Below are positions 11,536-23,755 of a DNA stretch of 64,000 nt, one piece after another (position 1 is the stretch's first letter; each line of letters opens with the position of its first letter). The notes under the pieces are model-generated. The model searched no databases, was not told the DNA's origin, and worked only from the letters and a program-made list of their open reading frames with translations. The DNA comes from Guadua angustifolia (lineage: Eukaryota; Streptophyta; Magnoliopsida; Poales; Poaceae). Location of the stretch: NCBI GenBank assembly GCA_036346375.1, contig CM070520.1, positions 14,767,791 to 14,831,790 on the forward strand, in the 5' to 3' direction. Position numbers and translations under genes: made by a program.

Positions 11536-14500
11536 TGTAACATCCCGAAAATCCTAAAACAGTAAAAGTATAATATTTAAAGTTTATTGTGAATATTTTT
11601 GGATTTTCTGAATATTGTTTGCTTTATTTGTATTTTCTTGGATTTTTGTGTTGCAAGAAAAGCCAAATAAAAGAGAAGAGAGGAATGAAAAAGAGAAAAA
11701 GGCCAAGAAGCAAAAGTAAAAATTTAGAAAATTTGCCATGAGAACCCTGAGCATATAATTAAATCATTTTAGCCATAAAATGATATTTCATACATGGAGA
11801 AATGAAGGAATAAAATAAATAGTCAACTTTTAAATCAAAACAATGCATTGTCAGAATTTATAAAATAATTATATACCTCAAATGGAGCTGAAAAATTTAT
11901 CATGAACATATCAATGCAAAATGTACCTCTGGTAAAAATATTATAAATTAATAATTTCATTTAGTACTTTTCCAAGTTTAAAACAGAAACTCGAAAATAG
12001 AGAAATTGCAATGTTAGAATTTTTATAAAATATTGGTGCAATATTTTGAGCTGAAAATTTTACAGAAGCATTCTGAGATAAAATACTTTAGAAAAACAAA
12101 ATTTAAAAAAATAATAGACTTTAATTGGTCTCAATCAAAAATAAAAAAATCCGAAGCAAGAAATTAGGAGCAGTCACTGTTGTCAGAATTTTTATAATTT
12201 TTCGGTGATTCATTTTAACCTCAAAATTTTACCAGGCATCAAAATCTATTCACTGACCTTGGTCAAAAGTTTGGAAATTTCCTACTTCCATTTGACAGCA
12301 TATAAAAATCTGAGCCTAGAAGCATCACCACTGGGTCACTGCTTTGGCACCTCCTCTCATCGACCTCTGGACCTGTGCCCACTCGACAACTTCTTCTTCC
12401 TCCTGTCTTTGGCGATCGAGCGGAAGACTCCCGAGCCAGTAGCAGCTTGACCAGCTCCGATTCAATGAATCACCTTTCGATTGGTCGCGTCTCCGCGTCA
12501 TCCTCACCTCATCTCACGCGCGATCATCAACACGTTCGTCTCGGCCATTTCGCGCCATACCGCAGCTAACCGCCATTTTGTCGCCTCTGGTGAAGACCTT
12601 ATCCGCCGAGCCTTGCACGAGGTGGATTCAACCGATTCTCACCAGATAAAGCACCAAGGATCCCCAAGAGATCGTTTTCACCTCCTCTTCACTTCTCCTT
12701 CCCTCTCCCAAATTGCATGAAACTCCATCCCTTTTCGCCATTTCCAGAGACCCTCAAGCTCCAAGCCGAAATCGATTCGAGATTGAGTCACCCATTCTCA
12801 AATTCCTCGGCTAGAGCATCACCCGCTGCAAGCAACAAGACCCTCAACAATTTCGTGAGTTCTCCATGCGAAAAGTGGTCGCCGTAGTGAGCCTCTTCTT
12901 CCCAAGACCGGCCAGTGGGCGCTCAATCCGATAATTCTTCCACCAAGCGGCCCCAAAATTAAACTCCTAGCATCCATTTATGCTTAAAAGGCTATCGATT
13001 CAACTCCTAACACCCTGTTCGTCTTCTCTCCACCGCCGCCATTGTTGCCGCCTCCACTCATTGCAAGGCTGCTCCGAATAATTCTTCCGATGAATCGACA
13101 CCTCCCCGAAGGCTCTCACGAGAGGATCCTCCTGGTGCCGCCGCCGCCGGAAAGTCGCGGAAGGCCCTCGCCGGGAAGCCCTAGCCTTGCCTCTGTTCTT
13201 CTGTCTCTGCGAGGTGGGGTCGGTCTGTCAGCGCCTGAGGTTGAAGGTGAAGAGCAGAGCCGAAAGTTGTTTTCTCTGAGGGTAAAGCGTATTTTCAGTT
13301 TCCAGTTCATTTCCAAACCAGAGCAATTGTGAATATTGATATCATGTGCATTTTTGGTTAGAAACCAATGAAATAAATTTGTATATTCATATAAAATCAT
13401 AAGGAACATACTTATGTAAAAACATTTAATTCTTAATTTGCAGAATAATTACTTATATTAAATTTTGATTATAATGCTAAAATGGGTTTTAATGGGAACT
13501 TGAGAATAATAAGTGATGAAATGGTGAAATAAATTTTTTAAATCATATAAAATCCTATAGGATCAGAATACGCAAAAATATTCTTGAAAGAATTGCTGTG
13601 TGAAATTCTAAAAAGAAAATACCAAAATGAGCATTTAAGTGTTAAGAAAAGGTTAATTTAGACTTAACCAAAATAAATGAAACTAAATATTTTAGAATCC
13701 TTGTTCTGAAATGAGTTAAAATATATAAAAATATTTATGTTTTAAGTTACTTTCCATCATCAAATAAATCCATGCTTTAATTCGGCTAAAAAGAAAATGA
13801 AAATAGATAAATCAGAATGCTTAAAGAAAAATAGATTGATTTTAATAACTGTTAAGAATATGATATTCTGATTTTAATATGTGCTGGAAATGGATAATTA
13901 AACACAACTTTTGAGATTTATAAATAATTACACATATGCTTAATAACAATATTTCACACTAGTCTTTATGTATGTATGTATATATATATTCATGTACATA
14001 AACAGAGTTATAATTAAGAATGCTCACGAATAAGTTGAGCCAATTTTAACATATTCTTAAGTATAAGAATTCAGTGATTAACAAAAGTAACTAATTTGAA
14101 TTAAGTTTGTAAAAGGCTTTATCGTATCATGTGCATATAATCTATTGCGGCCAACACCAGATTAATGTGGGACCGGCTTTAAAACACTCTTAGGGTTATT
14201 CCCTGCTAATACGTGAAAAATGAATCAAAGATCATGTATTGTGTAGCCATAACTCAAAATGAATCTTGGCCGATTTAAGATTTTGATATGGTCATTTAGG
14301 CTATTTCAAATGATAGATAAAATAACTCATCCAAATACTAAAATCAGTAAAATCAGTTTAGTAATGCTGTACAAAGTTTATACTACCATATTCTATAAAA
14401 AGAATCTTATTTCATTAAGGTTTGTATATTGATCTTATTAGTTCAAAAACCATAAGTGAGAATCATTCGTCTCATTTCTTGCCGATTCCGAATAACGTCG

Positions 14501-16876
14501 ACTTAACGATACCATTTAAGCCTTTTCAACAATAAATATAATGTCGTGTCTAAATCCTAAAACTTATGAAATTAGCTCTGTAGTGCTCTCCAAAGTATAG
14601 ACTATCGTATTATGAAAAGATAATCTTACATCATCATGATTTGCATATTAATCTTGGTAGCCTAATAACCCTAAATATTCACATTACTTTAGACCGTAAT
14701 ATGAATGAATGAACTTTGAGTTTAAATGAGAAATCAGTAATTTTAAAGTTTGTATCACCGTAACCTTCTCAAATATCATGAAAATAATCCCAAAGAGCCT
14801 AAATCAGTAGATCTAACTTGCGTAAAACTAATTCTATGCGAAATCAATTAAAGGTAAAGAACTAATCGTTGATAGTCTAATGTGATCATTTAAGCTTTTT
14901 CATTAACTCATAAGCGGCTCCTCTAAATCTGAATTTAGTAAAGAATAGCCTAGAAATAATCTTTAGGTTATGATCTGCAGTAATATAAGGAAATATTCTT
15001 ATTTTATCTTGCTTCGAATCTGAATCTAATCAAAAGGGATAAGAATCTGTTAAACCTGAAATGATTAAATTATTATAATCTTAACCTATTTTTGCGTCTT
15101 GAATTCGTAAAATAAAATTAATAAATTCATAAAGAGCAAACTCTGTTTCTTGTGAAGAATCTTTATTTGTTCTTACTATCTCCTTTCTTTTAGCCCTTAT
15201 TGAAGTTTATTATTTGCTTTATTTCCGTTGACCGACGTGTAGAACTCGACGCCTCTAATTCCGTCATCGCCTTCATCACCGCAATCCTCGTCTTCGCTGT
15301 AGCGATAATTAAGCAAGGCAAGCATCCTTTGACCATATTGATCCCAGATTTTATATTCCTTTTGTGCATCAAATTGTTTTATGCATGCGTTTACTTTATG
15401 TAAATTGCTATCTTGTGGATTTGGTAGTTATACTGTTGTCTCGTGAATCTCCTTTGATGATTATGAACATGTGAACCTTGATAACCGTAGATTAAGGTTA
15501 GGCATTACTTAATGTCATTATGGGTATATCGCTCATATTAATCATGCTTAGCCATGCTTTAGAATCAATGATGTAAATGATCGATTAAAATGGTTTCTGA
15601 AAACATTGGAAATGGCCTTGTTGGTTGTGGGTATTTTGATTAAAACCCAAAATAAAACTATGTGTTGATGCGGGCGATTATTGGCAATAGCCGGAAGTGC
15701 ATTAAGGGTCTTGCACGTAGTGTAGGGTGAAGTATCGCCCGTGTCGGATTAAGGACCGAACATCGTGTTGTATGATCCAAGAAAATCCGTACAAACCACA
15801 AGTGCTGGGATGGGGCAGTCTTAAACCGATTAAGTTATCTAGTTTAACTTTGCATTTTGGAAGGCCGAAGTAGTGCGGGCACTCCTTTTTAAGGTTTGCT
15901 CGACGGGGTGCCCACACCGAGGTGTTGGGAGCCACACTTGCTAATACAACGTGTACGCCATACTTGGGAAGTTCCAACATTTCTATGCTCGAGTTCTTCT
16001 ATAATGGTATGGGTCCAACGCCCCGTCATTGGTGCAAAGTTAAATTAGATAATGTAAAGGTTTTCGTCATGAACATTCTGGCCACCGCGCTTACAATTGG
16101 ATGTGAAGCGTGTGGCAAAAAGAAAAGGTCATGTCTTGTGGGTCCAGTTGTACACCTCTGCAGAGTTAAATCTAATTGATTAGCCGTACCCGCGGTCATG
16201 GGTGTCTTGGTGAACTGATGCGAGTTAAATGTTTTATTATTTTCAAAAGGGTTGGTTTCATTTGTCTTGCAACTGTGCTTTATGTCAAAAGGACTGACAT
16301 TGTTGGATTTCAGGAATTCATGATTCGCCACTCACGTCATGGAGGACTGTGAGTGCTATTTATGCTCTACTTATTTGTTACCAATTAATCTTGCTCTTAT
16401 AAATTCCGTTTGCAAATAACTGGATTTACAAATGAAATTCGCTTTATGCAAATTAACTGTAGTAGCCTTTCCTTTGAAATGGCTTGCATGTATGATAGGC
16501 TTTGCTCAAGTCTTGCTGAGTACGTAAAGTACTCACCCTTGCCTAATTATTATGTAGGTGGTTGAGTTAGCGCGGCTTCGAGTCTCTTTTCATCGCAGGT
16601 TGCGGGATCTTCTTCGGCGTGTTCTATCTGGAGTTTATGCCTCGTCAGTTGCTTGCGGGTTCGGTTGGGCACACTACGAGATTTTGCTTCTTCGCTGCTA
16701 TATTCTCTGAGTTGTAATAATTCGTTGTATTTATTCGTTTCCGCTTAATTAATATGTTGTATGGTTGTGATTCCAATCGTTGAAATGTGCGTGCTAGCTA
16801 CTGATCCAGGGACTAGTACTGCAAGCACATTAGATTTCCATTTTTGGCATCCGTGCTAAAAATGGGGGTCGTTACA
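11536..16876 (+). repeat. 3' LTR (5341 bp)
   Basis: Second copy of the LTR, starting tgtaacatcccg and ending gtcgttaca, then the TSD ccata. It differs from the 5' LTR mainly by small indels and substitutions crowded into the GC-rich block (about 12330-13260). Long stretches elsewhere differ only by a few single-base changes. It has its own TATA box (tataaaa, 12301-12307). Confidence 0.93.
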
Positions 16877-16881
16877 CCATA
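16877..16881. repeat. 5 bp target-site duplication ccata (right)
   Basis: Right-hand copy of the duplication seen at 2305-2309. Confidence 0.92.
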
Positions 16882-16904
16882 TGTCATCTATCAAGATAAG
16901 GTAC
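16877..16904 (-). pseudogene. NLR1 exon 2, first 28 bases (kinase-2 / Walker B)
   Basis: On the minus strand, an AG acceptor at 16906-16905 is followed by sequence encoding YLILIDDIW, the kinase-2 motif of an NB-ARC domain. The split Arg codon is completed exactly by the last two bases of exon 1 (AG at 32267-32266). The exon is interrupted after the TSD and resumes at 2304, so the LTR element sits between the DDIW and SVSAW residues. The Asp pair here would coordinate Mg2+ in a working NLR. Confidence 0.88.
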
Positions 16905-16931
16905 CTATTTCAATCATTATTTGGAAACTAA

Positions 16932-17258
16932 GGCTATTCCCAGTGCATTGTATCTTGTCACAATATCCAAAGCTGCCATGTCATATGATATTATAGAAGA
17001 TACAACTATCCCAATGCATGATATCATGGATTATTTCTTTGTCCCCACAAGATAATTAAATGCTAGATGTGTATGAGAGTATGAATTGTGGGCCACTTAG
17101 ATGATTCAAGTTTCAATGTCTATGATTTCGTTGCCTCAAGTGGTATCTTCCTCAAGATCTGACTTTCTTCTCTCCCCTCTTAACTCTCTTGCCACATCAT
17201 CAAAAATGCTTATGTGGCATGTATTAAATGAGTATGTTACCATGCACTGGGAATAGCC
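16932..17258. mobile_element. Harbinger/Tourist-like MITE, 327 bp
   Basis: Inverted ends ggctattcccagtgcat and atgcactgggaatagcc, flanked by taa on both sides (16929-16931 and 17259-17261). A three-base TAA duplication fits the PIF/Harbinger group. No coding capacity. Confidence 0.85.
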
Positions 17259-17264
17259 TAAGTA

Positions 17265-17499
17265 CTCCCTCTTGATAGGTAGATCAATGAGATATTAAAA
17301 ATGATTAGATTACCCATAATTATTGTCTCTAAACACTATATTTAATGCATGCATGTAGAGAATATCAAGTAAAACTGAATATTTGCTAGAGCTACAAAAG
17401 GGAACATCATGCTAATTTTGCATTTGAATATAAAATATGCTTTATATCTGTGAACAAAATCATTAAAAAAATATGCCATATAAACTTGGATGAAGGGAG
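17265..17499. mobile_element. Stowaway-like MITE, 235 bp
   Basis: Starts ctccctcttg and ends gatgaagggag, flanked by TA on each side (17263-17264, 17500-17501). This is the Tc1/mariner-derived Stowaway pattern. Confidence 0.75.
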
Positions 17500-17554
17500 T
17501 AACATAATTTCTACCACATTCTGTTACTCCCTAACATAATTTCTACCACATTCT
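17500..17554. repeat. Short tandem duplication
   Basis: taacataatttctaccacat and the next three bases occur at 17500-17522 and again at 17532-17554, with gttactccc between. It lies between the Stowaway element and the LINE and overlaps the start of the LINE's target-site duplication. Confidence 0.8.
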
Positions 17555-17563
17555 ATTTACATT
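17548..17563. repeat. LINE target-site duplication (left), 16 bp
   Basis: acattctatttacatt, repeated exactly at 21197-21212 after the LINE A-rich tail. Confidence 0.92.
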
Positions 17564-20500
17564 GTTTACCTCCCATAGGGAGGTCAGGTGGTATTCTTCT
17601 TGGTGTCAATGCCGTGTCATTTGATTTGTCGTTGATTGTTGAAGGGGAATTTTTGATTAAATTCCATCTGAATAATAAATCTGACAACTTCAAATGGATT
17701 CTTATGGCAGTGTATGGTCCAGCTCAGGATGATTTCAAACCAGCATTTCTGGCTGAACTAGTACGAACATGTCAACACAACTCCCTACCAACCCTGATCG
17801 GAGGGGATTTTAACATTATCTTGCGATAGTAAGGAAAATAATAAGGATCGATTCAGTGAACGTTGGCCCTTCTTATTTAATGCTGTCATAGATAGTTTTG
17901 ATCTAAGGGAGATCGAGCTCACTGGTCGTCAATTCACATGGGCAAATTCTCTACTTAACCCGACATTTGAGAAGTTAGATAGGGTGCTTATGTCTACCGA
18001 GTGGGAGTTTAAATTCCCGCTTGTCTCTGTTCAAGCATTGGACAGGGGCCTTTCGGATCATACCCCTCTAATTCTTGATACGGGGGCACCGGCTTTCTCT
18101 GGAAAACCTAGACCTTTCAGATTTGAGTTGTGTTGGTTCGACCGAGAAGATTTTTATGATAAAGTGGTCGAAATTTGGCATCGACCGGTGATGGGAAATA
18201 ATTCTGTCCAACGATGGAACCACAAGTTGGGGGCTCTACGAAGGTTTCTTCGTGGATGGGCTTCTCATACTAATGGAGTTTTCAAGCAACAGAAGACTGC
18301 ACTCCAGTCGACCATCTATGAACTGGATATAGCAACAGAGGGTCGGGATTTGACTGAGATCGAGCGAAATTCTCAGGCTCGGGATAAATTAGCCAGTCTC
18401 CTTAGGAAAGAAGAAATCAAATATTATCAACGGGCTAAGGTGAGACATGTCCTATTAGGGGATAATAATACTCGTTACTTTCAGATGATTGCCAATGGTA
18501 AACATAGGAGGAAACGGATCTATTCCCTCGAACATGAGGACGGGAAAATTGAGGGACAGGCTAATCTTCAAAATTATATTAGCAAGTTCTATAAAGAACT
18601 GTTTGGAGAACCTATGGAGAGTACCATGAGTCTAGACGAAGAAGCATACCATGACTTTGTGAGAGTATCTCAGGCAGAAAAGGATCTTTTAACTGAACAG
18701 TTCACTGAGAGCGAAATTAAAAACGCTATCTTTCAGATGGAACATAACAAGGCACCTGGGCCAGATGGCTTCCCGACTGAATTTTATCAAAAATTCTGGG
18801 AGGTTATCAAAGGGGATCTATTCTCAATGTTTCAAGAGTTACATGTTGGGAATTTACCTCTTTTCAGTTTGAACTTTGGTGTCATTACCCTTTTACCAAA
18901 GGTTCACGAGGCTAATATAATACAACAATACAGGCCAATCTGCCTTCTAAATGTGAGTTTCAAAATATTCACGAAAGTTACCACAAACAGACTGAACTTG
19001 GTTGCGGACAAAGTTGTCAGTCCAACTCAAACAGCGTTCATGCGAGGCCGAAACATCCTTGAGGGAGTTGTCATTCTTCACGAAACCTTGCATGAGTTGC
19101 ATAGGAAAAAACTTAGTGGAGTTATTTTCAAAATAGATTTCGAGAAAGCGTATGATAAAGTTAAATGGCCTTTCTTATTGCAAGCCTTACGAATGAAGGG
19201 ATTCTCGCCCAAGTGGATTTTTTGGGTCCAGTCTTTCATCTCGGGAGGGAGTGTGGCGGTGAATGTTAATAGAGAGATTGGAAACTACTTCCAAACAAAG
19301 AAGGGTCTCCGGCAGGGGGATCCTTTGTCGCCAATCCTGTTTAACATTGTAGCAGATATGTTGTCGATCTTAATTAAAAGGGCTAAGGATCAGGGGCAAG
19401 TGGGTGGGGTAGTACCTCATTTGATTGATGATGGCTTGTCTATCCTACAGTATGCAGATGATACAATCCTGTTTATGGAACATGATCTGGAAAAAGCACG
19501 CAACATGAAGCTATTGCTTTGTGCATTTGAGCAAATTTCAAGGCTATGAATTAATTTCCACAAAAGTGAGTTATTTTGTTTTGGTGATGCTAAAAACTCC
19601 TTACAACAATACATGGAATCGTTTGGTTGTAAGCATGGGACTCTTCCTTTGAAATATCTAGGAATTCCTATTCATTATAGAAAGCTTCGAAATTCAGATT
19701 GGAAAATAGTGGAGGAACGTTTTCAGAAGAGGCTTAGTAGCTGGAAGGGTAAACATCTTTCGGTGGGTGGTAGACTGACATTGATTAATTCAATGTTAAG
19801 TAGCCTGCCAATGTATATGATGTCATTTTTCGAAATTCCTAAAGGCGTCCTTAAGAAGCTTGATTATTTTCGGTCTCGATTCTATTGGCAAGGGGATGAA
19901 CACAAGAGAAAATATCGTCTTGCAAAGTGGAATATTTTATGTCAACCAAAACAACAAGGCGGTCTGGGGATTCACGAATTGAATTTTAGGAATATAGCCC
20001 TTCTAAGCAAATGGCTGTTTAAACTATTGACATCAGAGGGTACCTGGCAACAGCTGCTTCGGAATAAATATCTAGGTTCCAAGCCGCTTGGTCAAGCTAA
20101 GTGGAAACCAGGAGACTCTCATTTTTGGTCCAGCTTAATGAAAGTAAAGCAATATTTTCTTTGTTTTGGTACTTTCAAAATTAATAATGGATCGCAGGTG
20201 AGATTCCGGGAGGATATCTGGCTTGGAAATTGTCCACTTAAGGATCAATACCCTGGATTATATAGTATTGTTAGAAAGAAGTTTACAACCATTGCTGAGG
20301 TTTTGGTAACAGCACAACCAAACATTTCATGGAGAAGGTCACTGATCGGACCAAAATTAGTGGCGTGGAGTGAATTACTTTCACGCATCGCTCACATTAA
20401 TTTGACTCAACCTGATGATGAGTTTCGTTGGAATCTGTGCCAAAATGGTCAATTCTCGGTGAAATCCCATTATCAAGCATTGATTAAAAGTGATGAGCCA

Positions 20501-21058
20501 AATTTAAACAAACGATTATGGAAACTTAAAGCTCCACTGAAAGTCAAGGTGTTCCTATGGTACCTTAGGAGAGGTGTGATTCTGACTAAAGATAACTTAG
20601 CAAAACGAAATTGGCAAGGTAGTCGAACATGTTGCTTTTGTCAGGAGCACGAGACAATTAGCCATCTGTTCTTTGGTTGTCGTTTTGCGCACACTGTTTG
20701 GACCCTAATATTTTTGGCGTTTGGAATACCTAGTCCAACGAGCGTTGCTAATATGTTTGGAAGTTGGCTAGGTCGTTTTAATGCAAACATTAGAAACTTT
20801 GTGCTTCTTGGTGCTGCAGCTACGGTTTGGTCTATATGGCTTCACAGAAATGATAGAGTGTTTCAAAAGAAAACAATTTCTTCTCCTTTGCAGGTTATCT
20901 TTGCTATTACCCACTGGCTCCGTACGTGGGCTGTGTTGCACAAGGTGGAGATGCGAGCTTCTTTGGAGGAGGCTGCTCATTGTTTGGGGCGGGTTGCCAA
21001 GGACTTTTATTCCCGGGCACATGGGTGGCGGTCTAGTCTTCGGATTGTTAGTCACTAG
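17564..21058 (+). pseudogene. LINE ORF2: endonuclease remnant, reverse transcriptase, zf-RVT
   Basis: The endonuclease remnant runs to about 17825, where a two-base loss near ttgcgatagtaagg shifts the frame. The RT frame then runs 17830-21058. RT features in order: HNKAPGPDGFPTEF near 18750, LLPKVHEANIIQQYRPICLLN near 18900, FKIDFEKAYDKV near 19140, GLRQGDPLSPILF near 19305, and the catalytic YADD at 19451-19462. One in-frame TGA at 19547-19549 follows, and the same frame reopens through KYLGIPIHY. The C-terminal WKLKAPLKVKVFLW / CCFCQEHETISHLFFGC block (about 20520-20690) is the zinc-binding RVT-associated domain. It would reverse transcribe LINE RNA at nicked DNA. Confidence 0.92.
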
Positions 21059-21196
21059 AGTGTGTGTGTTTTTCTGTTATTTTGTTTGGCTGTGTGCTTC
21101 AGGTTAAGCAGAGGGCGGAAGTATTTTTTCAAGGACTTTGTGTCATCTCGATGTAATGCTCTTGAAATTAATAAAAATCTTCCTTTATAAGAAAAA
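17564..21196 (+). mobile_element. L1-type LINE, 5'-truncated, nearly intact ORF2
   Basis: A 3.6 kb non-LTR retrotransposon flanked by a perfect 16 bp TSD. It begins inside the endonuclease domain (..GGILLGVNAVS.. with GGDFNIIL at about 17800), continues through reverse transcriptase and a zf-RVT-like C-terminus, and ends in an A-rich tail (gaaaaaa). ORF1 and the start of ORF2 are missing, as expected from incomplete target-primed reverse transcription. Only two lesions break ORF2, so the insertion is much younger than the LINE at 50.2-55.9 kb. Confidence 0.92.
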
Positions 21197-21212
21197 ACAT
21201 TCTATTTACATT
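21197..21212. repeat. LINE target-site duplication (right), 16 bp
   Basis: Exact copy of 17548-17563, next to the A-rich tail. Confidence 0.92.
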
Positions 21213-22743
21213 TGGGGAATTGCTAAATGGTGGCATGGATGTTTTTTTTTTGTGAGGAGAAGAGGCAAATTGATTCCATCAATTAGATCTAGATCTGAAG
21301 GCTCAAAATCTATATGCTATTTAGAGAAAAAAAAACGATCAGATTCTCCCACGAGTCCACGACACCCGTTAATGGAAATGGGCAAACCCCGTTATCGAAA
21401 ACAACAGTAACATAATTTACAAGCTGACTCTTGCAAGAGACGTGAGATATCGATCAGAAAAGTATCTCGGAAAGAAACTCTCATGATGCATGAGCTGATA
21501 CTACTTGCCTACAAGAAGTGTTATTCTTCTGCATTCTCAGGGAAAAGTAGCTGTTCGACTCGATCCCTTCTTAGCGGTAGAGAGGACGGCCTCCCAGTCA
21601 ATACATCTCACCCATCAATTCGAGCCATGAACAATTAATTAATTCCAGTGAAATTAGAGAGGGCGGCCTCCCAGTCATTGGCATTGATCGATCGGGGGCG
21701 GCCGGCACGGAACGGCGCGGCGGCACTGGAGGCATAGCTCGAGCTCCCCCTGCACAGGAGGTAGGAGGAGGCCAGCGATCGAGAGCATGGCACTAGCGAT
21801 GTGGAGTAGGGTCACCTGCGCGTGACCTCGGAACCACGCTAGGCTCACCGCCGCCCCACCACCAGCACCTACTGTACCGTTGCCGTCGCCGGTTTGCATC
21901 TTCCGATCGATCAGCAAGATTCATGTACGACAGGGCACTGAGATGGCTGGTTGCCGATTCCTAGTGGTAGCTAGTCCCTCGAGTTCACAAAAGCATATCA
22001 TTTTAGACGTCGGTATGATTACAGAGCTTTAACCACTAATTTTATTATAATATATTTATAAAATACAATAAAATTATAGTACTATAAAAGTATTTTCCAA
22101 GGCGAATCTAAATATACGATTTTCATGAATCTAAGGAGATATCGATAGCAAAAACTTAACTGCATGTATCCCAAAACAATATGTTTTTTTTTTGAACCGG
22201 TAAGAGTCGTAGCTACTAGCCGATCTAACTCTCTAACTACCAATGTCCAGATGTATATTTGTCGTGTGTGCATAGAGGTGGACGTCATGTCGGGTCGGGC
22301 CGGCCTGACACGGATCTATCGTGCTTTGAGCCAGAACCGTGCCGGACCGTGATGGCCTGTTGTGACTGCCGTGTCGTGTCGTGCCGGCCTGGCTCGCCTT
22401 CGGTAAGCCCAGACACGGCCCATTTGCACTCCGTACCTTCTTCGTGTTATGCTAGCCTAGGTCAGCCCATTTACACTATTGCGACTAGAGGAAAGGACCT
22501 GAAGACATATGGAGTTGTAAAAAAAATACGCCTTATAGATTACTAGTAGTTTATATAAAAAAAGATGTTACTAATAGTAGTAGACTTTTTACTGTGTGCC
22601 AAAAATTTACATTGAGATACATTCATAAGGACAGTAAAAGGACTCCTATAATTAACATGCATACCTCATAGATTACTGTTTTCTCTATTAGATACTACCT
22701 TTTTAAAAAAAATTTGTATGCATGTGGATGTGGATGAGTATGT
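21213..22743. other. Intron stretch of mixed low-copy and TE-like sequence, no firm gene
   Basis: Contains a GC-rich patch (about 21660-21920) with one minus-strand open frame of 80 codons (21917-21675, a glycine-rich start followed by a hydrophobic stretch LLHIASAMLSIAGLLL). I do not recognise it and it may be chance. The patch gaggacggcctcccagtca / gagggcggcctcccagtca is repeated at about 21580 and 21658. At 22270-22460 a run rich in GGGCCGG and GTGCCGG resembles subterminal repeats of grass hAT elements, but no second end was found. Confidence 0.35.
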
Positions 22744-23755
22744 GTCAGCATTTTTAAACCGAAATAAAAAACCGAACCAAACCGATTTAACCGAACATTT
22801 TGGTTTTATTGGTTTTCAGCTTCTAATTCTATTTTTATTTTGGTTGTGTTCAGTTTTCGATTCGGTTTCCGGATTCCGGAAACCGATTTTATCGAAAAAC
22901 CGAATCCGTCGGCCCATAGCCCACTCGACCAGCACCAGCTCACGGAGCACAGTTCCACGATTGATGATTCCATCGGTTTGGCGCTTTGAATCCCTGATCC
23001 CCATTTCCCAGGCGTTGTCGCGAACCTAATCCCCATTCCCCATTTCCCCCGAATCCCTGATCGGATCAATGCCCAATCCGGAATCCCCCAAATCCTCCGA
23101 CCGTGGCCCCCGCCCCAACGCCTCCAACCTCCTCCCTCGGCGCTGCGGCCACCGCCCCAATGCCTCCAGCTTCCTCCCTCGGCACCACGGATCGTCTGGA
23201 TTTGGTACCCTTTTCGATCATGTCATTCCTTTGGCGATGGCGAGCATGGAGAGCGAGGCGCTAATGACAGTGGGTGGCTACGAGCTGTGTGAGCACCTGG
23301 GGGGCCACTCGCCATCGACAGTGGTGTGGCGCGCGGTCCAACTGTCGATGAGAGCCCCTGTGGCGGTGAAGCAGGTGTGACTTGCTACCCTACCCGACCG
23401 CCTCAACGACAGCCTCGACTGCGAGATCCGCTTCCTCGTCGCCGTCACCCGCCCCAACATCCAGGTCCAGCCCCAACCCAACCCTGCATTCTCTTCTCTT
23501 ATTTAACAAAGGAATGATAGGAACGAAAAGCCATACAAAAACGATCTCCTGCCTGTGTGAATTATGTGTATGCTTATTACCATGTACCAATGATCATCAC
23601 ATGCAGAAAATAAAAGAGCATCAGATGCTTAGAAAATAGAAGAGTACTCGGTGCTTGAGGGAAATTTGGTTAAACCGAAAATCGAATTAACCGAACCGAT
23701 TTTATTCGGTTAATTTGTTTCGGTTTTTAGATTAGTTCGGTTAGCAAAATCCGAC
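22744..23755. mobile_element. Candidate gene-capturing TE with AACCGA-rich ends
   Basis: Both ends of this ~1 kb stretch are dense in AACCGA and its reverse complement (22754-22900 and 23668-23755), a subterminal pattern also seen in the hAT element at 26342-27076. Between them is a GC-rich block with an ATG1-like kinase fragment. Exact termini and a TSD were not found, so the boundaries are approximate. Confidence 0.45.
23237..23464 (+). pseudogene. Fragment resembling ATG1-type Ser/Thr kinase, exon 1 end
   Basis: The frame from the ATG at 23237 reads GGYELCEHLGGHSPSTVVWRA then PVAVKQV, a kinase glycine loop and the VAVK lysine. After an in-frame TGA comes LATLPDRLNDSLDCEIRFL and VAVTRPNIQ. 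From memory this order matches the N-lobe of plant ATG1 (autophagy-initiating) kinases, where Arg stands at the position of the TGA. A CGA to TGA change at a CpG would explain the stop. The match ends at CAG|GTCCAG, a plausible exon-1 donor, so the piece looks like one captured exon. It lies on the strand opposite to NLR1, inside its intron, between AACCGA-rich TE ends. No catalytic lobe is present, so it cannot be a working kinase. Confidence 0.6.

Larger units (their letters stand above)
2310..16876 (+). mobile_element. Complete LARD-like LTR retrotransposon, 14.6 kb, inserted in NLR1 exon 2
   Basis: Two near-identical direct repeats (2310-7669 and 11536-16876) start with TG, end with CA and are flanked by ccata. 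A primer-binding site matching initiator tRNA-Met follows the left LTR and a purine tract precedes the right one, so orientation is plus. The LTRs make up about 73% of the element. The 3866 bp interior has no intact gag-pol, only a decayed gag with zinc-knuckle remnants, so the element must depend on enzymes supplied in trans. This is the layout described for large retrotransposon derivatives (LARDs). Close LTR similarity and the intact TSD point to a fairly recent insertion. Family-level placement in Ty3/gypsy is inferred from the PBS, PPT and LTR motifs, not from a pol domain. Confidence 0.92.

Noticed and set aside
13042..13409. Overlapping ~96-codon frames on both strands in the 3' LTR
   Set aside because: They come from the GC-rich leader block and do not match between the two LTRs; Pro/Arg-rich low complexity.
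20768..21107. Frames on both strands near the LINE 3' end
   Set aside because: They overlap the verified LINE ORF2 frame ending at 21058 and are its shadows.
22270..22480. hAT element suggested by GGGCCGG/GTGCCGG runs
   Set aside because: Only one possible end (tagaggtgg) was seen, with no matching inverted end or 8 bp duplication; left as a note in the region entry.
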